Both the position numbers and the translations under genes were made by a program. Below are positions 47,015 to 58,588 of a stretch of DNA of 64,000 bases, piece by piece (the stretch's first letter is position 1; every line of letters starts with the position of its first letter). Source of the DNA: Eucommia ulmoides. Its lineage: Eukaryota > Streptophyta > Magnoliopsida > Garryales > Eucommiaceae. The notes under the pieces were generated by a model. That model had not been told where the DNA came from and ran no database searches. It saw nothing but the letters and a program-made list of their open reading frames with translations. The stretch is from contig CM028327.1 in NCBI GenBank assembly GCA_016647705.1, positions 44,022,017 through 44,086,016 on the forward strand, in the 5' to 3' direction.

Positions 47015-48258
47015 ATCAATATTGTCTGGCATTTGTTCGTGGTTGTCTAAAGGCTGAATAGGCTTCATTTCCCTAATTTTCGGGATAAGTTAAGGTTGGT
47101 TCATTCTGCATTATATTTTGACTCTTTTTATTCATTTAGTTTTGTTGTTTGCATTTATCATTATTTTTTGTTAGTTGGTTTGTTTTAGAGGTCTGGTTGG
47201 GCCCCTCCTTATTTTTATATTCTTTTTTAAAAATCAATTAAGTCTTCCTCGCTCCGGTGAGGTTCCCAAAAAAAATGAAGAATACACTACGTTAGGCGAC
47301 AAGTATCATCATTTCTTTTTTTGCACATTTTTTTTAATGTCCATTTCTCGTTTCCTAATAGGTGATGTTTGTTTAGAGACTATGGACGAGTCAGTTGTCC
47401 GCCGTTATAGATCAAGAGAGAGACAAACACGGCTGCAGTGATTAATAATATGAACTAACATTTTTGAAATAAATAATTTCATTTGTTGTTCGCACAGACA
47501 ATGAAGAAATGTGGGTGAACGAGAATCAGATTCATAGAAAGATGAAATGCCTTGTCCATGCCTGCCTTCTTCAGCTCAAAACACATCTCCCTAAAATCTG
47601 GTGCGTGATTAAATATGTGACCCCCTTTACACTATTTTCCAAATCACTTTCTGATTAAAGAATTCTTAAGCCTTCTGGCATTGCATGATAATGATGACAA
47701 AGTGGCCAGCTAATACTGGCAATTAATAATATTATTGTGGGCCTGAGACAATAAATTAATGAAGTTTCGGCCGATCATAATTTGGCGTTTTCCATTGATA
47801 TTTTGGCCGGCGAGTTGTTTACTGAAACAAATTTTCTTTGTTCTCAAATTTCTGATTTTATTCCTGAATTTCTTGGAAAAGAAATAATGAAATAGAAACA
47901 CTAAACCAAACGTTACTATATTTATTAGATAATATGAAATATACAACAACTAAGCCTATGTCTCATTTAAGTAAGATCAACTACATGAATCCGTTTACGC
48001 TATAGTGATTGACCAAGGGTCATCCCCTCAGTTAGGTTTAATGTCATCAAATCAATTTCATGTCATAAAAGTTCTGACAAAGTTTAATGCAAGTCTTCTC
48101 ATTTACCCAGGTTTGGGACTGGCTGTGTAAAGAATAAAGTATAAAACGCCCATAGGCGGAATTACAAGTGTTGAACCCTAAACCATTCAAAAGCATAAAG
48201 TGTAATTACCACTTGGTCAGAAATATACTTATATGAAATATATGATTGAATTAGTGCA
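47015..48258. other. Intergenic DNA, nothing firmly recognised
   Basis: A short minus-strand stretch at 47480-47600 (FREMCFELKKAGMDKAFHLS) looks protein-like but is too short to assign. No other gene is seen. Confidence 0.4.
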
Positions 48259-48324
48259 TGTTGAATTCCAAGTCGTTTGTGTTACCTAATCCTGAGAGTG
48301 AATTAGGCCCATTGGATTTCTATA
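48259..48324 (+). mobile_element. Shortened family 1 LTR remnant
   Basis: Starts tgttgaattccaagtcgttt and ends gaattaggcccattggattt-like sequence, matching the two ends of the family 1 LTR with its middle missing. Fossil. Confidence 0.6.
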
Positions 48325-48480
48325 ATACATTCCAACGTGTAGAATGTAATAAAAATCCTAAGAATATAGGTGGTAAAGTTTTGCAATAAACTTTGATTAA
48401 CAGCAAGCCTACACATATCAACAAAACAACAAAAGACTTGGAACGTTGTAGACCCAACCACTTGCAAAAAAAAGGTGCAT

Positions 48481-48796
48481 GTAACTGTGGAATTTTTGTC
48501 CGATCAGTTGAGAGTTCCCAAATCACTATATAAGTCAAAGGAGTTACTCCACTTAATACCATATAGTTTTAAGTTGGAATCTTCTAACATGGTATCAGAG
48601 TCAAAATTATGGAAATTCGTCTCTCATTCCCCCGTAGTCAAATCATCCGTGCGAACCGAGGGATTCCACTTAAGACGGATGTTAGATTCTTGTCCCACAT
48701 CGATCACTTGAAAATATCCAAACAACTATATGAACAAAAAGAACTACACCACTTGTAATCATATAGTTTTAAGTTGGAATCTTCTAACACAGTAAC
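48481..48796 (+). mobile_element. TRIM of a second family, upstream of the NLR gene
   Basis: The LTRs are about 48486-48589 and 48680-48789. They share the end catatagttttaagttggaa and tcttctaaca. The first is followed directly by TGGTATCAGAGTC, a primer-binding site for tRNA-Met. GTAAC flanks the element at 48481-48485 and 48792-48796, allowing two extra bases at the right end. The interior is only about 90 bp with no coding capacity. It lies about 410 bp before the NLR start codon, within the likely promoter. It looks structurally whole, with moderately diverged LTRs. Confidence 0.75.
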
Positions 48797-49138
48797 TGTA
48801 ACCATAATTGCAACCTTTAAAAAAGATGCAATAATGCAAAGGTATTTCATCAATATTTGTAAATATATATTTGTGGGTGTGTATTTATTTGTCTCAGCAT
48901 GTCTTATGAACCTACCACCCCACTTATTAAAAAAACAAAAGTTGGATGGTAGCAAGTGTTGATAGCAACCAACCATTATTGTATTGCGTGGGCTATTTTC
49001 TCGCAATTGCCATCCTCTCTTTCTGATTCAAGATCATAAGCTATAGTATTCAACGTCCCTCTCTCTCTCTTCCTGTATTTTGAAAGCTATTCAATCAATA
49101 CAGACTTACCACGCCCTTCCTCTCTAGATCTCTCTCTC

Positions 49139-49149
49139 TATATATATTC
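49139..49149 (+). promoter_or_regulatory. TATA box of the NLR gene
   Basis: The stretch tatatatatat lies about 60 bp before the chosen ATG, within a CT-rich region of the kind often found at plant core promoters. Transcription would start near 49170-49180. Confidence 0.5.
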
Positions 49150-49207
49150 TCACTGTAGAACTCTCTCTTTGGACCTCTCACTATTTCTCTGTGATACTCA
49201 TACAACA

Positions 49208-52200
49208 ATGGCAGAAGCTCTGATTGGTGCTGCTGCAGAATTGATTCTATCACAGTTGTTTTTTGGAATCCGTGAAAACATCTGCCTGATATCAGAGTTC
49301 AAGACTGAATTGGATCACCTCAAAGATGAAGTGGAAATGATTCGAGCTGTGCTACGTGATGCTGAGAGAAGCATAGCCAGGAATCATGAAGATACTGAGG
49401 CTGTGAGGCTGTGGATGAGGAAGCTCCAAGATTTTGCTTATAAAGCTGGTGATGTGTTGGATGAGCTAGCTTACGAAGCCCTTCTGCGCAAGGTGAAGAA
49501 TGTAAGTACTTCATCATCTTCGGAATCATCAAATATATCCAAAAGAAAAGAAGTGGCTAAAAAATTCAAGGAGATCTTCAAATCTTCAGAAGAACCATCA
49601 ATTTTTTCCAAAAGAAAAATGGCTAAGAAAATTAAGGAAATATTCACGTCTTTGGAAAGCATTAACAAGCAAGCCTCTGCTTATGGACTCCAGATGGGGA
49701 AGTATATGGCTCCTCCTTTTCCTCACGTCCGACCTAGTCGAGAGACTGACTCGTTTGTTAACTTCTCGGACATTGTGGGAAGAGAGGATGATGCATCCAA
49801 TATAGTGAAAATGTTGTTGACTTGCCAAAACAATCTACAAGCTCTCTCTGTGCTTCCCATTGTGGGATTGGGAGGCGTTGGAAAGACAACTTTGGCAAAG
49901 TTGGTTTATAACAACGGGCAAATGAAAGTAATTTTTAAGAGGATTTGGGTGTGTCTCTCTGATGATTTTGAGGTGAAGAGTCTTTTGAAGAAGATGCTAG
50001 ACTCCCTCAAGAATGAAAAAAGTAATGTAGATACCATAGATGCAGTACTTCAAGGCCTTCAGAAAGAGTTGGACGGGGAAAAATATCTGCTTGTACTAGA
50101 TGATGTATGGAATCAAGATCCTAACAAGTGGAATGATTTCATTAGTCGTTTGCGAAACATTAACACATCGGGTGGTAGCAAAATTGTGGTCACCACCCGT
50201 AATATTGAAGTTGCATCAGTTGTGGGAACTTTTGACAGTCCTTATTCTTTGAAGGGACTATCAAATGACGAGTGTTGGTCCATATTTAGTGCGAGAGCTT
50301 TTGCAAATGGAGGAGTCCCACCAAATGGGGATTTTGAGTCTATAGGAAGAGAAATTGTAAACAAATGTGGAGGTTTGCCTTTAGCAGCAGAGGTAGCAGG
50401 GGGTATGTTGCGCTCCAAGAAAAATAAGCATGAGTGGTTGTTGATTGCTAATAGTGGAGTTTGGAGTTTTCGTGGGGACCAAAGTGGTGTCTTACCTATA
50501 CTAAAGCTGAGTTTCGATAATTTACCATCAGCATCTCTAAAGCATTGCTTTATTTATTGTTCTATTTTCGCTAAAGATTCTATCATGCAAAAAGATGAAT
50601 TAATTCAGCTTTGGATGGCATTAGGATATCTTCAACCGAATGAGGGAGATCATATGGAAATGGAAGATATTGGGAACAAGTATTTCAACATCTTAGTGCA
50701 AAATTCATTATTTCAAGATATTGAGATGGATTATTATGGTAATATCGAAACTTGCAAAATGCATGATCTTGTGCATGATCTGGCTCAATTTATTTCAAAA
50801 CCCCTAGTCTTTGTTGCGGAAGCAAACACGAGATTAGACAAACTAGAGGTTTCTCATATTCGACATATGACATCATACTATGACGGAGTAGAACTTGACA
50901 CCATTCGGGAAGGAGGAGCTGAGAAATTGCGTACGTTGTTTTTGGGTCATATTGAATTTTGCAAAGGCTTGGTCGACTTCAAATGTCTGCGGGTTTTGGT
51001 TTTGAAGTCACTTGGATATGCCAACAAGAATGATTCAACTTCAATAAGTAAGTTGATACATTTGAGGTATCTCGACTTGTCAACACCTTACATCGCTATT
51101 TTGCCAGATTCTATCTCAAAGCTCTACCACTTGCAAACATTACGACTTGGGCGTGTTGGATACTTTCCAAAGGACTTAAGAAATTTGATTAACTTAAGAC
51201 ATCTTTATTTCAGTAGGTCAGTTGTCCACGATTTTCAGATGCCACTTGAGATAGGTCGTTTTACTTGTCTTCAAACATTACAACTCTTCATTGTTGGCAA
51301 AGAGAAAGGCCGTGAAATTGAAGAGCTCGGTTCCTTGCTAAATCTAGGTGGACAACTTGAGATACGGGGTCTAGAAGAAGTGAAGTCCAAGGAGGAAGCA
51401 GAACGTGCAAATTTGTGGAGAAAAGAAAAAATATACAAGCTGGAATTGTGTTGGACTTCCTATACGGGGATCAAAGTCGATGGTAAGATTGCTGAAGATG
51501 TGTTGGGAGGGCTTCAACCTCACCCGAATTTGAAAGGCTTAGAGGTCAACAGCTTTGGAGGCGACAATTTTCCGGTTTGGGTGATGAATATGGAAGTTAG
51601 TAAAGCTAGCAAGTCGTTACTTGAAAATTTGATGGAAATAAAATTAAAGAACTGCGAAAATGTTGAAAAAATTCCAATGTTGGGACACTTGCCACTTCTT
51701 CAGCGTCTCTCATTGTCTAGACTAAATGGAGTAAAATGCATAGGTGAGTCATTTTATGGTGGTGTATCATGTAGGAATGGTGGATCGTTTCCTGCATTGA
51801 AGGAACTTGGTTTGTGGAACATGGGGAAGCTAGAAGAGTGGATGGAAGCAAAGGTAAATACAACAACAACTGCAAAAGAAGAAGCAGGGATGCCGGAGGT
51901 GACGGTGTTTCCTTGTCTTGAAAAGTTGACTATCTATTCTTGTCAACATTTAAAAACCGCTCCCAGTCATTTCCCTCGTCTCAAGAAATTGAAGATTGTG
52001 AATGTTGATAGCGGGTTACCATTAGTAAGCATATGCAACAAGGTGACCACTCTTACCAAACTCACCATCACAGATGTGTTGAAGCTCATTTCTCTACCGG
52101 ATGGGTTATTGCTGAACAATAGGCATCATCTCATGAAGCTGGACATCATGTATTGTCATAATCTAAAGTCAATCCCAAGCTTACAGGGCCTCAATTCTCT

Positions 52201-52849
52201 TACGTATCTATATTGCTGTGATTGTGAGATGTTGGAGAGTCTGCCACAAGGTCTACAATCCTGCACATCTCTCGACTACTTGCATATAATAGATTGCAAT
52301 GGTCTAAAAGTATCCGTTGAAGACGTGCATTCACTGCCGCCTTCTCTCTCCTCCCTAACCATAACTGGATGTCCCAAATTTACATCTTTTCCTTGGGAGC
52401 TTTGTTTCCTCCCCCGTTTAGTAAAGCTGCATATTCAAGAGGGTGTATATGGTCAAAGACGTGTGCAAGACTCTTTGGCAATGGACGATTTTGGCGGCAT
52501 TCAACAGCTACGGGTTTCCCTCCGTGAATTGACATTGACTGGTCAACCTGAATGGGACACTCTACCTGAACAACTTCAGTACCTCACTGCACTGACTTCT
52601 ATAGATCTAAGGCATTTTGGAGTCGAAGTTTTGCTAGATTGGTTTGGGAACCTCGAGTCCTTGGAGAGAATAAGCCTATGGGATATGGTAAAGCTCAAGT
52701 ATCTTCCCTCGTCGGAAGCCATGCGAAAACTCACCAAATTAAGGGGATTGCATGTTGAGAACTGTCCACTGTTGAAGGCAAGATGCAAGGAGGGGGACCG
52801 CCCCGAGTGGTCCAAGATTTCCACCATCCCTGGCGTCACCTTCCGCTGA
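49208..52849 (+). CDS. CC-NB-LRR disease-resistance protein, RGA-like, single exon
   Basis: This is an intracellular immune receptor of the CNL class, expected to sense pathogen effectors and trigger defence. The frame is open from 49169. I chose the second ATG ([11 protein letters not shown]) because CNL proteins of the RGA2/RGA3 type start this way and acaacaATGG is a good plant context; this gives 1213 aa. The coiled-coil region has [19 protein letters not shown] in place of the EDVID motif. The NB-ARC domain has the P-loop GLGGVGKTT (220-228, K226), kinase-2 LLVLDDVW (294-301), [14 protein letters not shown] (389-392) and MHD (518-520). All key residues are present, so it looks functional. 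Leucine-rich repeats fill about 560-1200, with an Arg-rich C-terminus. A small insertion rich in Ser and Lys ([18 protein letters not shown], repeated in part) lengthens the CC-NB linker. Flanking sequence shows duplication of neighbours. Confidence 0.96.
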   Translation: MAEALIGAAAELILSQLFFGIRENICLISEFKTELDHLKDEVEMIRAVLRDAERSIARNHEDTEAVRLWMRKLQDFAYKAGDVLDELAYEALLRKVKNVSTSSSSESSNISKRKEVAKKFKEIFKSSEEPSIFSKRKMAKKIKEIFTSLESINKQASAYGLQMGKYMAPPFPHVRPSRETDSFVNFSDIVGREDDASNIVKMLLTCQNNLQALSVLPIVGLGGVGKTTLAKLVYNNGQMKVIFKRIWVCLSDDFEVKSLLKKMLDSLKNEKSNVDTIDAVLQGLQKELDGEKYLLVLDDVWNQDPNKWNDFISRLRNINTSGGSKIVVTTRNIEVASVVGTFDSPYSLKGLSNDECWSIFSARAFANGGVPPNGDFESIGREIVNKCGGLPLAAEVAGGMLRSKKNKHEWLLIANSGVWSFRGDQSGVLPILKLSFDNLPSASLKHCFIYCSIFAKDSIMQKDELIQLWMALGYLQPNEGDHMEMEDIGNKYFNILVQNSLFQDIEMDYYGNIETCKMHDLVHDLAQFISKPLVFVAEANTRLDKLEVSHIRHMTSYYDGVELDTIREGGAEKLRTLFLGHIEFCKGLVDFKCLRVLVLKSLGYANKNDSTSISKLIHLRYLDLSTPYIAILPDSISKLYHLQTLRLGRVGYFPKDLRNLINLRHLYFSRSVVHDFQMPLEIGRFTCLQTLQLFIVGKEKGREIEELGSLLNLGGQLEIRGLEEVKSKEEAERANLWRKEKIYKLELCWTSYTGIKVDGKIAEDVLGGLQPHPNLKGLEVNSFGGDNFPVWVMNMEVSKASKSLLENLMEIKLKNCENVEKIPMLGHLPLLQRLSLSRLNGVKCIGESFYGGVSCRNGGSFPALKELGLWNMGKLEEWMEAKVNTTTTAKEEAGMPEVTVFPCLEKLTIYSCQHLKTAPSHFPRLKKLKIVNVDSGLPLVSICNKVTTLTKLTITDVLKLISLPDGLLLNNRHHLMKLDIMYCHNLKSIPSLQGLNSLTYLYCCDCEMLESLPQGLQSCTSLDYLHIIDCNGLKVSVEDVHSLPPSLSSLTITGCPKFTSFPWELCFLPRLVKLHIQEGVYGQRRVQDSLAMDDFGGIQQLRVSLRELTLTGQPEWDTLPEQLQYLTALTSIDLRHFGVEVLLDWFGNLESLERISLWDMVKLKYLPSSEAMRKLTKLRGLHVENCPLLKARCKEGDRPEWSKISTIPGVTFR

Positions 52850-52990
52850 CACTTGTAGTAAAGGTAATTGCATGATGACTCTTGTTTCCTTATTTTGGAT
52901 ATCATACTCCCATGTCTGCTTTAAATTCTGCTCTCCACATTATATATATGTGTATATATCTTGGCATTTCTCATTTTGTTCAACACAATT

Positions 52991-53214
52991 GATAGTGTAA
53001 AAATGAATGGGCATGGATTTGAGAACCAGGTAGTTCCACTATATCTACAGTTTTTGACTTTCAAATGTAAGTATTCCTTTTGTTGTAATTAAATTAAATT
53101 CAGTTTTTTTTTTTTTTTTTTTTTTTTCATAGTGAAAAGTTACTATTTATGTGTTACTACAGGCATCGGCCATTGAAGAACGCTTCACTCTTCTAGCTCG
53201 AGCCCGAAGATAAA
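52991..53214 (+). pseudogene. Partial copy of the SRRP1-type gene (exons 8-9)
   Basis: The first part (about 52996-53066) matches exon 8, sharing gggca.ggatttgagaa.c.ggtagtt and ending tcaaatgtaagt like the original donor. An intron-like stretch with a poly-T run follows. Then ctacag and an exon 9-like piece (53163-53213) read ASAIEERFTLLARARR and a stop, against APAVGEQFILLARAGRQ in the gene. Exon 10 is not seen. Retained introns show a DNA-level duplication, not a processed copy. It lies about 150 bp beyond the NLR stop codon. Confidence 0.85.
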
Positions 53215-54410
53215 CTGAATTGAAGGTTAATTTTTTCCGTTCTCTTTGCAACTATCTTCTCCAATATCCTTTTGAAATTTATGCAGTATATTCCATTTGT
53301 ATTATTGTTTTAATGTAATAATTGATTTTCAATATCCTTGATTGAAACTTTATGTAGTATATTTTTTTTTCCCGTTTGTATTTATGGTTTTTATATAATA
53401 ATTAATTTTTAAATTTTTTTCAGCATTCTAAATTAGAATGTTGTATTCAATTGATTTTTAGATGAACTCTCAATTTCTGTCTAAATTGATGCAGTTTGAT
53501 ATTTAGTTCAGATGATTTAATAATGCTTCTTTGGGCAAAATATGTTTGTTTGTGCTGATTATTACATTTTTGTTTGTCTTGCTTGGCAAACATAAAATCC
53601 AAGTACAAATTTCGGCTAATTCCGGCCAAATTATGAATTTTTCCGGTGAGGATTTGGTATTTTCCGGTGATATTTTGATAGAAACAAGAAAAATGGAGAA
53701 AATGGTGTCCACGTAACAATAAATTTAATTAAAAATATTGAAATTCAAATACGAGTTAACAATCCATATATAAATAAAAGTAGTGCAATGTATATGTGTG
53801 TGTGTGTATATATATATATATATAAAGAATTGAAGAATGTATTCATGCATATTTCATACAAAAAGAGTTGTCTCCAACAATTGGGATCATAGCACAAGAC
53901 TATTATCACTTCATATAATAGATATGGTGATATGCAAAACTATTCTACACAGAGACTTTGGCACTGGAATCAACTGCTGGTACTGCCAGAGGCTTGCAAT
54001 CAGTCTCCCCAGAGAACAATCTTCAGCCTTTTTCAGATAGCATTTGCAGGTGGATGAAGCATGTAAGACGGTCCTGTCATGTATGGCCATTTCTCCCACT
54101 CATTCGCAAATGATAGCCCGTAACAATTCTCAATATCTAAAATCATGTAATATTGGTATTAGTAAAAAAAAAATAAAAATAAAAATAAAAATAGGAAGAA
54201 TTATAAAACCAATTAACAAAAAAAATAAAAAAATAAAAAATAAAATAAATGAAGTACCATGTAATAAAAACACCTACATATAAAAAGAGAGAGGTTCAAT
54301 CACAATTTGTACCTCTAATACTTCAATGCAATCTCAATATGCATAAATATTTTACCCAGTCTAAAATCAAATAAATATTTCAAAAATCTAAAATCACTAC
54401 CAAACATAAC

Positions 54411-54458
<48 letters not shown>

Positions 54459-54882
54459 TTTTTATATAAAAATAATTTTTGTTGTGAAAAAAAAATTAGA
54501 ATAACTTTCAAACGGTACAAAAAATGACTTTGAGCATCTGAAAAAATTACTTGCCACTCCCGAAATCAAACTTCAAGAAATACATTGCAAAATGTAAAAC
54601 ATTAGGTGCATAATGAGACCTTACTCATACCTTAAAGGGTGCAAAGTGTAATTTAAGCCAAAAATTTTATATGAAACAATAGGTACCTTGAGAGAGGGAG
54701 TTCTTTACCTTTCTTAAAAACGAAAAAATAAAAAAAAAATAAAAAAAATAAGAAGAAGATGGAAATTACCTAACTAATAGCCTTTCCAACTTATTTCCAA
54801 ACTAGGAAAAATCAGCTTGGACTAGGCCGATTTTTTTTGAAATCAACCGTATCCCGATTGATATTTTTTGTTTTTGTGACTG
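53215..54882. other. Intergenic DNA with microsatellites
   Basis: A patch at 53610-53670 (cggtgaggatttggtatttt) resembles the 46540-46590 flank of the S1 gene, extending the duplication. An (AAT)n microsatellite lies at about 54410-54458. A region at 53900-54120 has somewhat gene-like composition but no recognisable product. Confidence 0.45.
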
Positions 54883-54952
54883 GAAATCGGCCCAATCTGG
54901 GCCGATTTCTGGTGGGATGGAGCACCGATTGGGACTGGGCGAGTGCTCCATC
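54883..54952. repeat. Two adjacent perfect hairpins
   Basis: GAAATCGGCCCA and TGGGCCGATTTC are inverted copies separated by three bases (54883-54909). Directly after, GATGGAGCAC (54916-54925) and GTGCTCCATC (54943-54952) form a second hairpin with a 17-base loop. Both are GC-richer than their surroundings. Confidence 0.85.
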
Positions 54953-55489
54953 CGACCTACTTTATAGGTTGCTACTTTGCAGGGAGTTTGCAAAGGTGCT
55001 CGCTCCTCCCTTTCCCATGATACAAACAAACCCCTATTTATTTTTTAATTTAAATAAAATTATTTTTTATAAAAAAATATTTATCATATTTAATTATTTA
55101 CTTTTTTTGTAATATATTTTAAAAATATTTTTCATTAATTTTTAAGAAATCAAATCATTATATATATATATTTAAATTTGACTATTTTTCAAATTTATAA
55201 TTTTAAAAAAAATAATTTTAAAAATTAATATATTTATCATATGTAATAGTTTACTTTTTTTTTTTAATAACATATTATGTCAAGATTACAATGACAACGC
55301 AATGTTTTTTTTTTTTAACATAAACTCTGTTAATAACACTTCATAGTCCAACTTAGTAAATTGAAAACAGATTAGTGAATAAGTTTTAAAAATTTGTCAA
55401 AATTGTCTGGATGGATTGTTTTGAACACAACACCGTTTTTTTCCGTCACCAAATTAAGACGACTGCGAATCTTTAAATGTTTAATGTTG

Positions 55490-55562
55490 TAGGCAGGATG
55501 CATCATGTAAGTAGGAAAACTGCCCTGAGTCCAAGATTTCACCGTCACTAACGTTAGCTTCA
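55490..55562 (+). pseudogene. Relic of an NLR gene 3' end
   Basis: The stretch aggcaggatgcat...ctgag, then tccaagatttc.acc.tc, matches the last 70 bases of the intact NLR gene (aggcaagatgcaagg...gagtggtccaagatttcc), which encode the typical CNL tail [11 protein letters not shown]. It is frame-broken and has nothing NLR-like upstream, so only the end of a duplicated receptor gene remains. Confidence 0.6.
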
Positions 55563-55601
55563 GTCAATTTTGGTTCCCTGATTTCTATTCTTACTCTTAA
55601 A

Positions 55602-55836
55602 TTTTGGGATTAATATACATGAACGTGTTTAGTTATGTTCCTAAATTTTTGTGGGTAATTTGAGCGTAACTTCTAAATTCTTTAAAAATCTGATAAAATT
55701 TGATAATTTGAGCGTATCTTTAAAAATCTGATAAAATCTGATAATTTGAGCGTAATTTTTGGGATTAATATACATGAACGTGTTTAGTTATGTTCCTAAA
55801 TTTTTGTGGGTAATTTGAGCGTAACTTCTAAATTTT
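55602..55836. repeat. Direct repeat of about 78 bp
   Basis: The stretch tttttgggattaatatacat through gtgggtaatttgagcgtaac and cttctaaatt occurs at about 55604-55680 and again, essentially identical, at about 55758-55834. The second copy abuts the left end of the foldback element. Confidence 0.8.
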
Positions 55837-55962
55837 TTACGGAAGTAGTGCTACCCGGGATTCGGATCCCCGAGTTTGTGGGGCCGGCGGTATACCCGGG
55901 ATTCAGAATCCCGAGTATACCAAACAAAAAAAAAAAAAAAAAAATTTGGCATACGTGGTTTA

Positions 55963-56019
55963 TACCCAGGGTTTGGTACCCCGGTTCTATGTAGAACCCG
56001 GGGTATCAAACCCCGGGTA
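55963..56019. repeat. GC-rich hairpin in the left foldback arm
   Basis: A near-perfect palindrome built from TACCCAGGGTTTGGTACCCC and its inverted form, centred on ggttctatgtagaacc. Its partner is at 60512-60569. Confidence 0.88.
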
Positions 56020-56403
56020 TAACCCCAATTTTAAAAAAAAAAATCGTTTTTGCCCAAGAAAGTTTTAAAATTTTCGGTAACTTTAAGTTGATTAACGGTG
56101 GTCTATTGATATTTTAAATAAATCTAATTTTTTTGTGCATAAATTAGGTTCAAAACACTACATAATGTTTTTTACAACACTAAAAACGGACAAGTGGATG
56201 AATTTTAAAAAAGGGTAATTAATTTTTTAGTCCTCTATAGAGACCCAATAGAAAAAAAAAGACCCTCTGATATGAACAATTAAGTTTTAAGACCCCACAG
56301 ATTTTTTAGAAAAAAGTCCTTCATTATGATCCCCCTGTTAACATTTATTTACAAGTCTGTCATTCTGTCATTATGCAAGAAGACAAATTTGGACAACAAA
56401 GAG

Positions 56404-57370
56404 TGTTAACGTTAACATAAACTTATTCAAGTAAATACCACTTACCAATATTACAATATTACATTGGGAATTGACGTTAACGTTGTTGAATTCATTTTTT
56501 TTTTAATTTTTTTTTTGCAAGTTAACGCATTATCTCCCAATCTGTCTGTTTTGTGCATTACGTTAACGTTAACTCATTTTATCATTAGATGTATTGTATA
56601 TTTTTTCTCTTGAATATTTAGCATATTTTGTGTGTGTTTTATGTTAATGCATCTTATTAATTTGTGCGTGTGTTAACGTTAACGCGAGTAAATTAAATGG
56701 ACTGAATTGTAAATACATTAATGTTAACGCAATTAATTATTGGGTTGAGATGTAATTGCATTAACATTAACGTAAGTAAGTTACATGTGTTGGTTTGTAA
56801 TTGCATTAACGTTAACACAATTAGTTATCGGGGTTGGGATTGTAATTGCGTTAACGTTAATGCAATTAAGTTACATATGTGGGTTGTAATGGTGTTAACG
56901 TTAACTCAAGTAAGTTAAATGGGTTGGATTATAAATACGTTAACGTTAACACAATTAATTATTGGGCTGGAGTGTAATTGCGTTAACGTTAACGCAAGTA
57001 AGTTACATGTGTTGATTTATAATTACGTTAACGTTAACACAATTAGTTATTGAGATTGTAATTGTAATTGCGTTAACGCAAGTAAATTACACATGCTGGT
57101 TTGTAATTACGTTAACGTTAACACAATTAGTTGTTGAGGTTGGGATTGTAATTGCGTTAATGTTAACGCAATTAAGTTACATGTGTGTGGGTGGTAATTG
57201 TCCCATTTAACTTACTTGCGTTAACGTTAACGCAATTAGTTATTGGGTTAGGGGTGTAATTGTGTTAATGTTAATGTAATTAAATTACATGTACTAGGTT
57301 GTGATTGCGTTAACGTTAACACCATCATCTCATAATTTGTCTGTTTTTGTGCGTTACGTTAACGTTAACT
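56404..57370. repeat. GTTAACGTTAAC palindrome array
   Basis: About 19 copies of GTTAACGTTAAC or close variants occur, most at a spacing of 43-46 bp (for example starts near 56758, 56803, 56848, 56892, 56936, 56979, 57025 and 57070). Spacers alternate between forms such as gcaagtaagttacatgtgtt and acaattagttattggggttg. Each copy is a self-complementary palindrome. Confidence 0.88.
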
Positions 57371-57402
57371 TATTTCACCACCAGACGTTAACTTTAAATC
57401 TG

Positions 57403-57755
57403 GCTGATGGTCGGCGGTGGTTGCCAAATTTGGCTAATGGTGGGCGACAGTTATCCGAATCGAAAATGAACATCACCACCGCCGAACAACATTACCAAAT
57501 CGAACATCAAAACACCACTGCAAAACACCACAAACATGAACAAACACCGTCAAATCGAACATTAAACCCAAAAAAAAAACAAAAAAAAAACAATAAGAAT
57601 TCCATGAATTAGAGAGAGAGAGAGCAGGGGGAGGTTCGGATCTAACTGGTAGCCGGCGGTGGTTGCCGGATCTGACTAGTGGTGGCTGATGGTTGTCCGA
57701 AACGAACATCAACACCGCCAATAACATCCGCCGAATCAAACATCAACACTGCCGA
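57403..57755. repeat. Duplicated GC-richer block inside the Pack-MULE
   Basis: About 115 bp containing ggcggtggttgcc and aacatca.caccgcc occurs at about 57403-57530 and again at about 57645-57755. Its source is not recognised. An (AT)n microsatellite lies just beyond at 57818-57857. Confidence 0.65.
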
Positions 57756-57811
57756 AGAACACCACCAAAACGAACAACATCCATCACTACCAAGAATCAG
57801 AAAAAAAACAT

Positions 57812-57861
<50 letters not shown>

Positions 57862-58229
57862 GAGAAATACCTGTCACCACCACCACTTCAAAAATTATAC
57901 AAAAAAACCCACAAATCTCACAAAAATAGAGTCTCGATCATCATCAAACAACTTATTTTTCATTTTTCTGATCTAAAATCAACAAGAATGCAAAACAACA
58001 AGAATTTGCGAATGCTAACGAAATTCACAGTTTAACCCACAATACCCACAAATCCCACATTACCCACAATATAGAAAGCCACAATACCCACAAAATCTCC
58101 TTTGCTCCCATTCAACTAGCTCCCGTATTAACAACATAATCCTTTAGAAGCTAATTCACAAATTAAACAGCCGAATTGCTTGTGTGTGCTCATGTGGAGG
58201 AATTGCATTGGGGATTTCTGAAGATGAAC

Positions 58230-58366
58230 CTGTAAAGGTAGGGCATCCATGCCGGCTCGAAGAGCGACTATTGGGGAAGAACCGGAGCCAATTTGAGTAA
58301 CCAATCCAGTTTTGGCGAAAGGAAAATCGCAAGAGATTCCGAGTTTATCGAGTTCGCCTCGAATTC
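58230..58366 (-). pseudogene. Captured exon of an ILR1-like IAA-amino-acid hydrolase
   Basis: One open piece reads [20 protein letters not shown], then [20 protein letters not shown] and ALPLQ. It matches the N-terminal part of plant M20-family amidohydrolases that release IAA from amino-acid conjugates. It is bounded by an AG acceptor (before 58366) and a GT donor (after 58230, at the LPLQ junction known from this family), so it looks like one exon with splice sites. The metal-binding residues further along the enzyme are missing, so no activity is possible. Confidence 0.8.
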
Positions 58367-58588
58367 CTGACGTTGACGACGGTCGCCTTTCTTTGCTCGC
58401 TCGTCGTTTACAGGTAGCTGAAGAATCAAATAAGGAAGATAGTTTTCTAAAACAGATTACGGTTTTGCTCATTTAAGAAATGAAATCGATATTCAAAATC
58501 TGAACAATGACACAAGTGTGTGTTTATGTATTTTTAGGGGAAGAGAGAAATAAAGAGAGAGAGAGAGAGAGAGAGAGAAGAGGATTAC

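Noticed and set aside
47480-47600. PPR-like stretch on the minus strand (FREMCFELKKAGMDKAFHLS)
   Set aside because: Only one loose motif-length match, with no neighbouring repeats or start, so it could not be supported.
53837-54120. Possible exon on either strand
   Set aside because: Composition is somewhat gene-like and splice-like AG sites occur, but no frame gives a family I recognise and stops interrupt all frames.
56404-57370. CRISPR array
   Set aside because: Regular repeat spacing is present, but repeats are 12-bp palindromes with related spacers in plant DNA inside a transposon, and no cas genes exist.
57473-57739. Short ORFs in the GC-richer duplicated block
   Set aside because: They depend on repeated ggcggtgg words and have no conserved features; treated as non-coding element interior.
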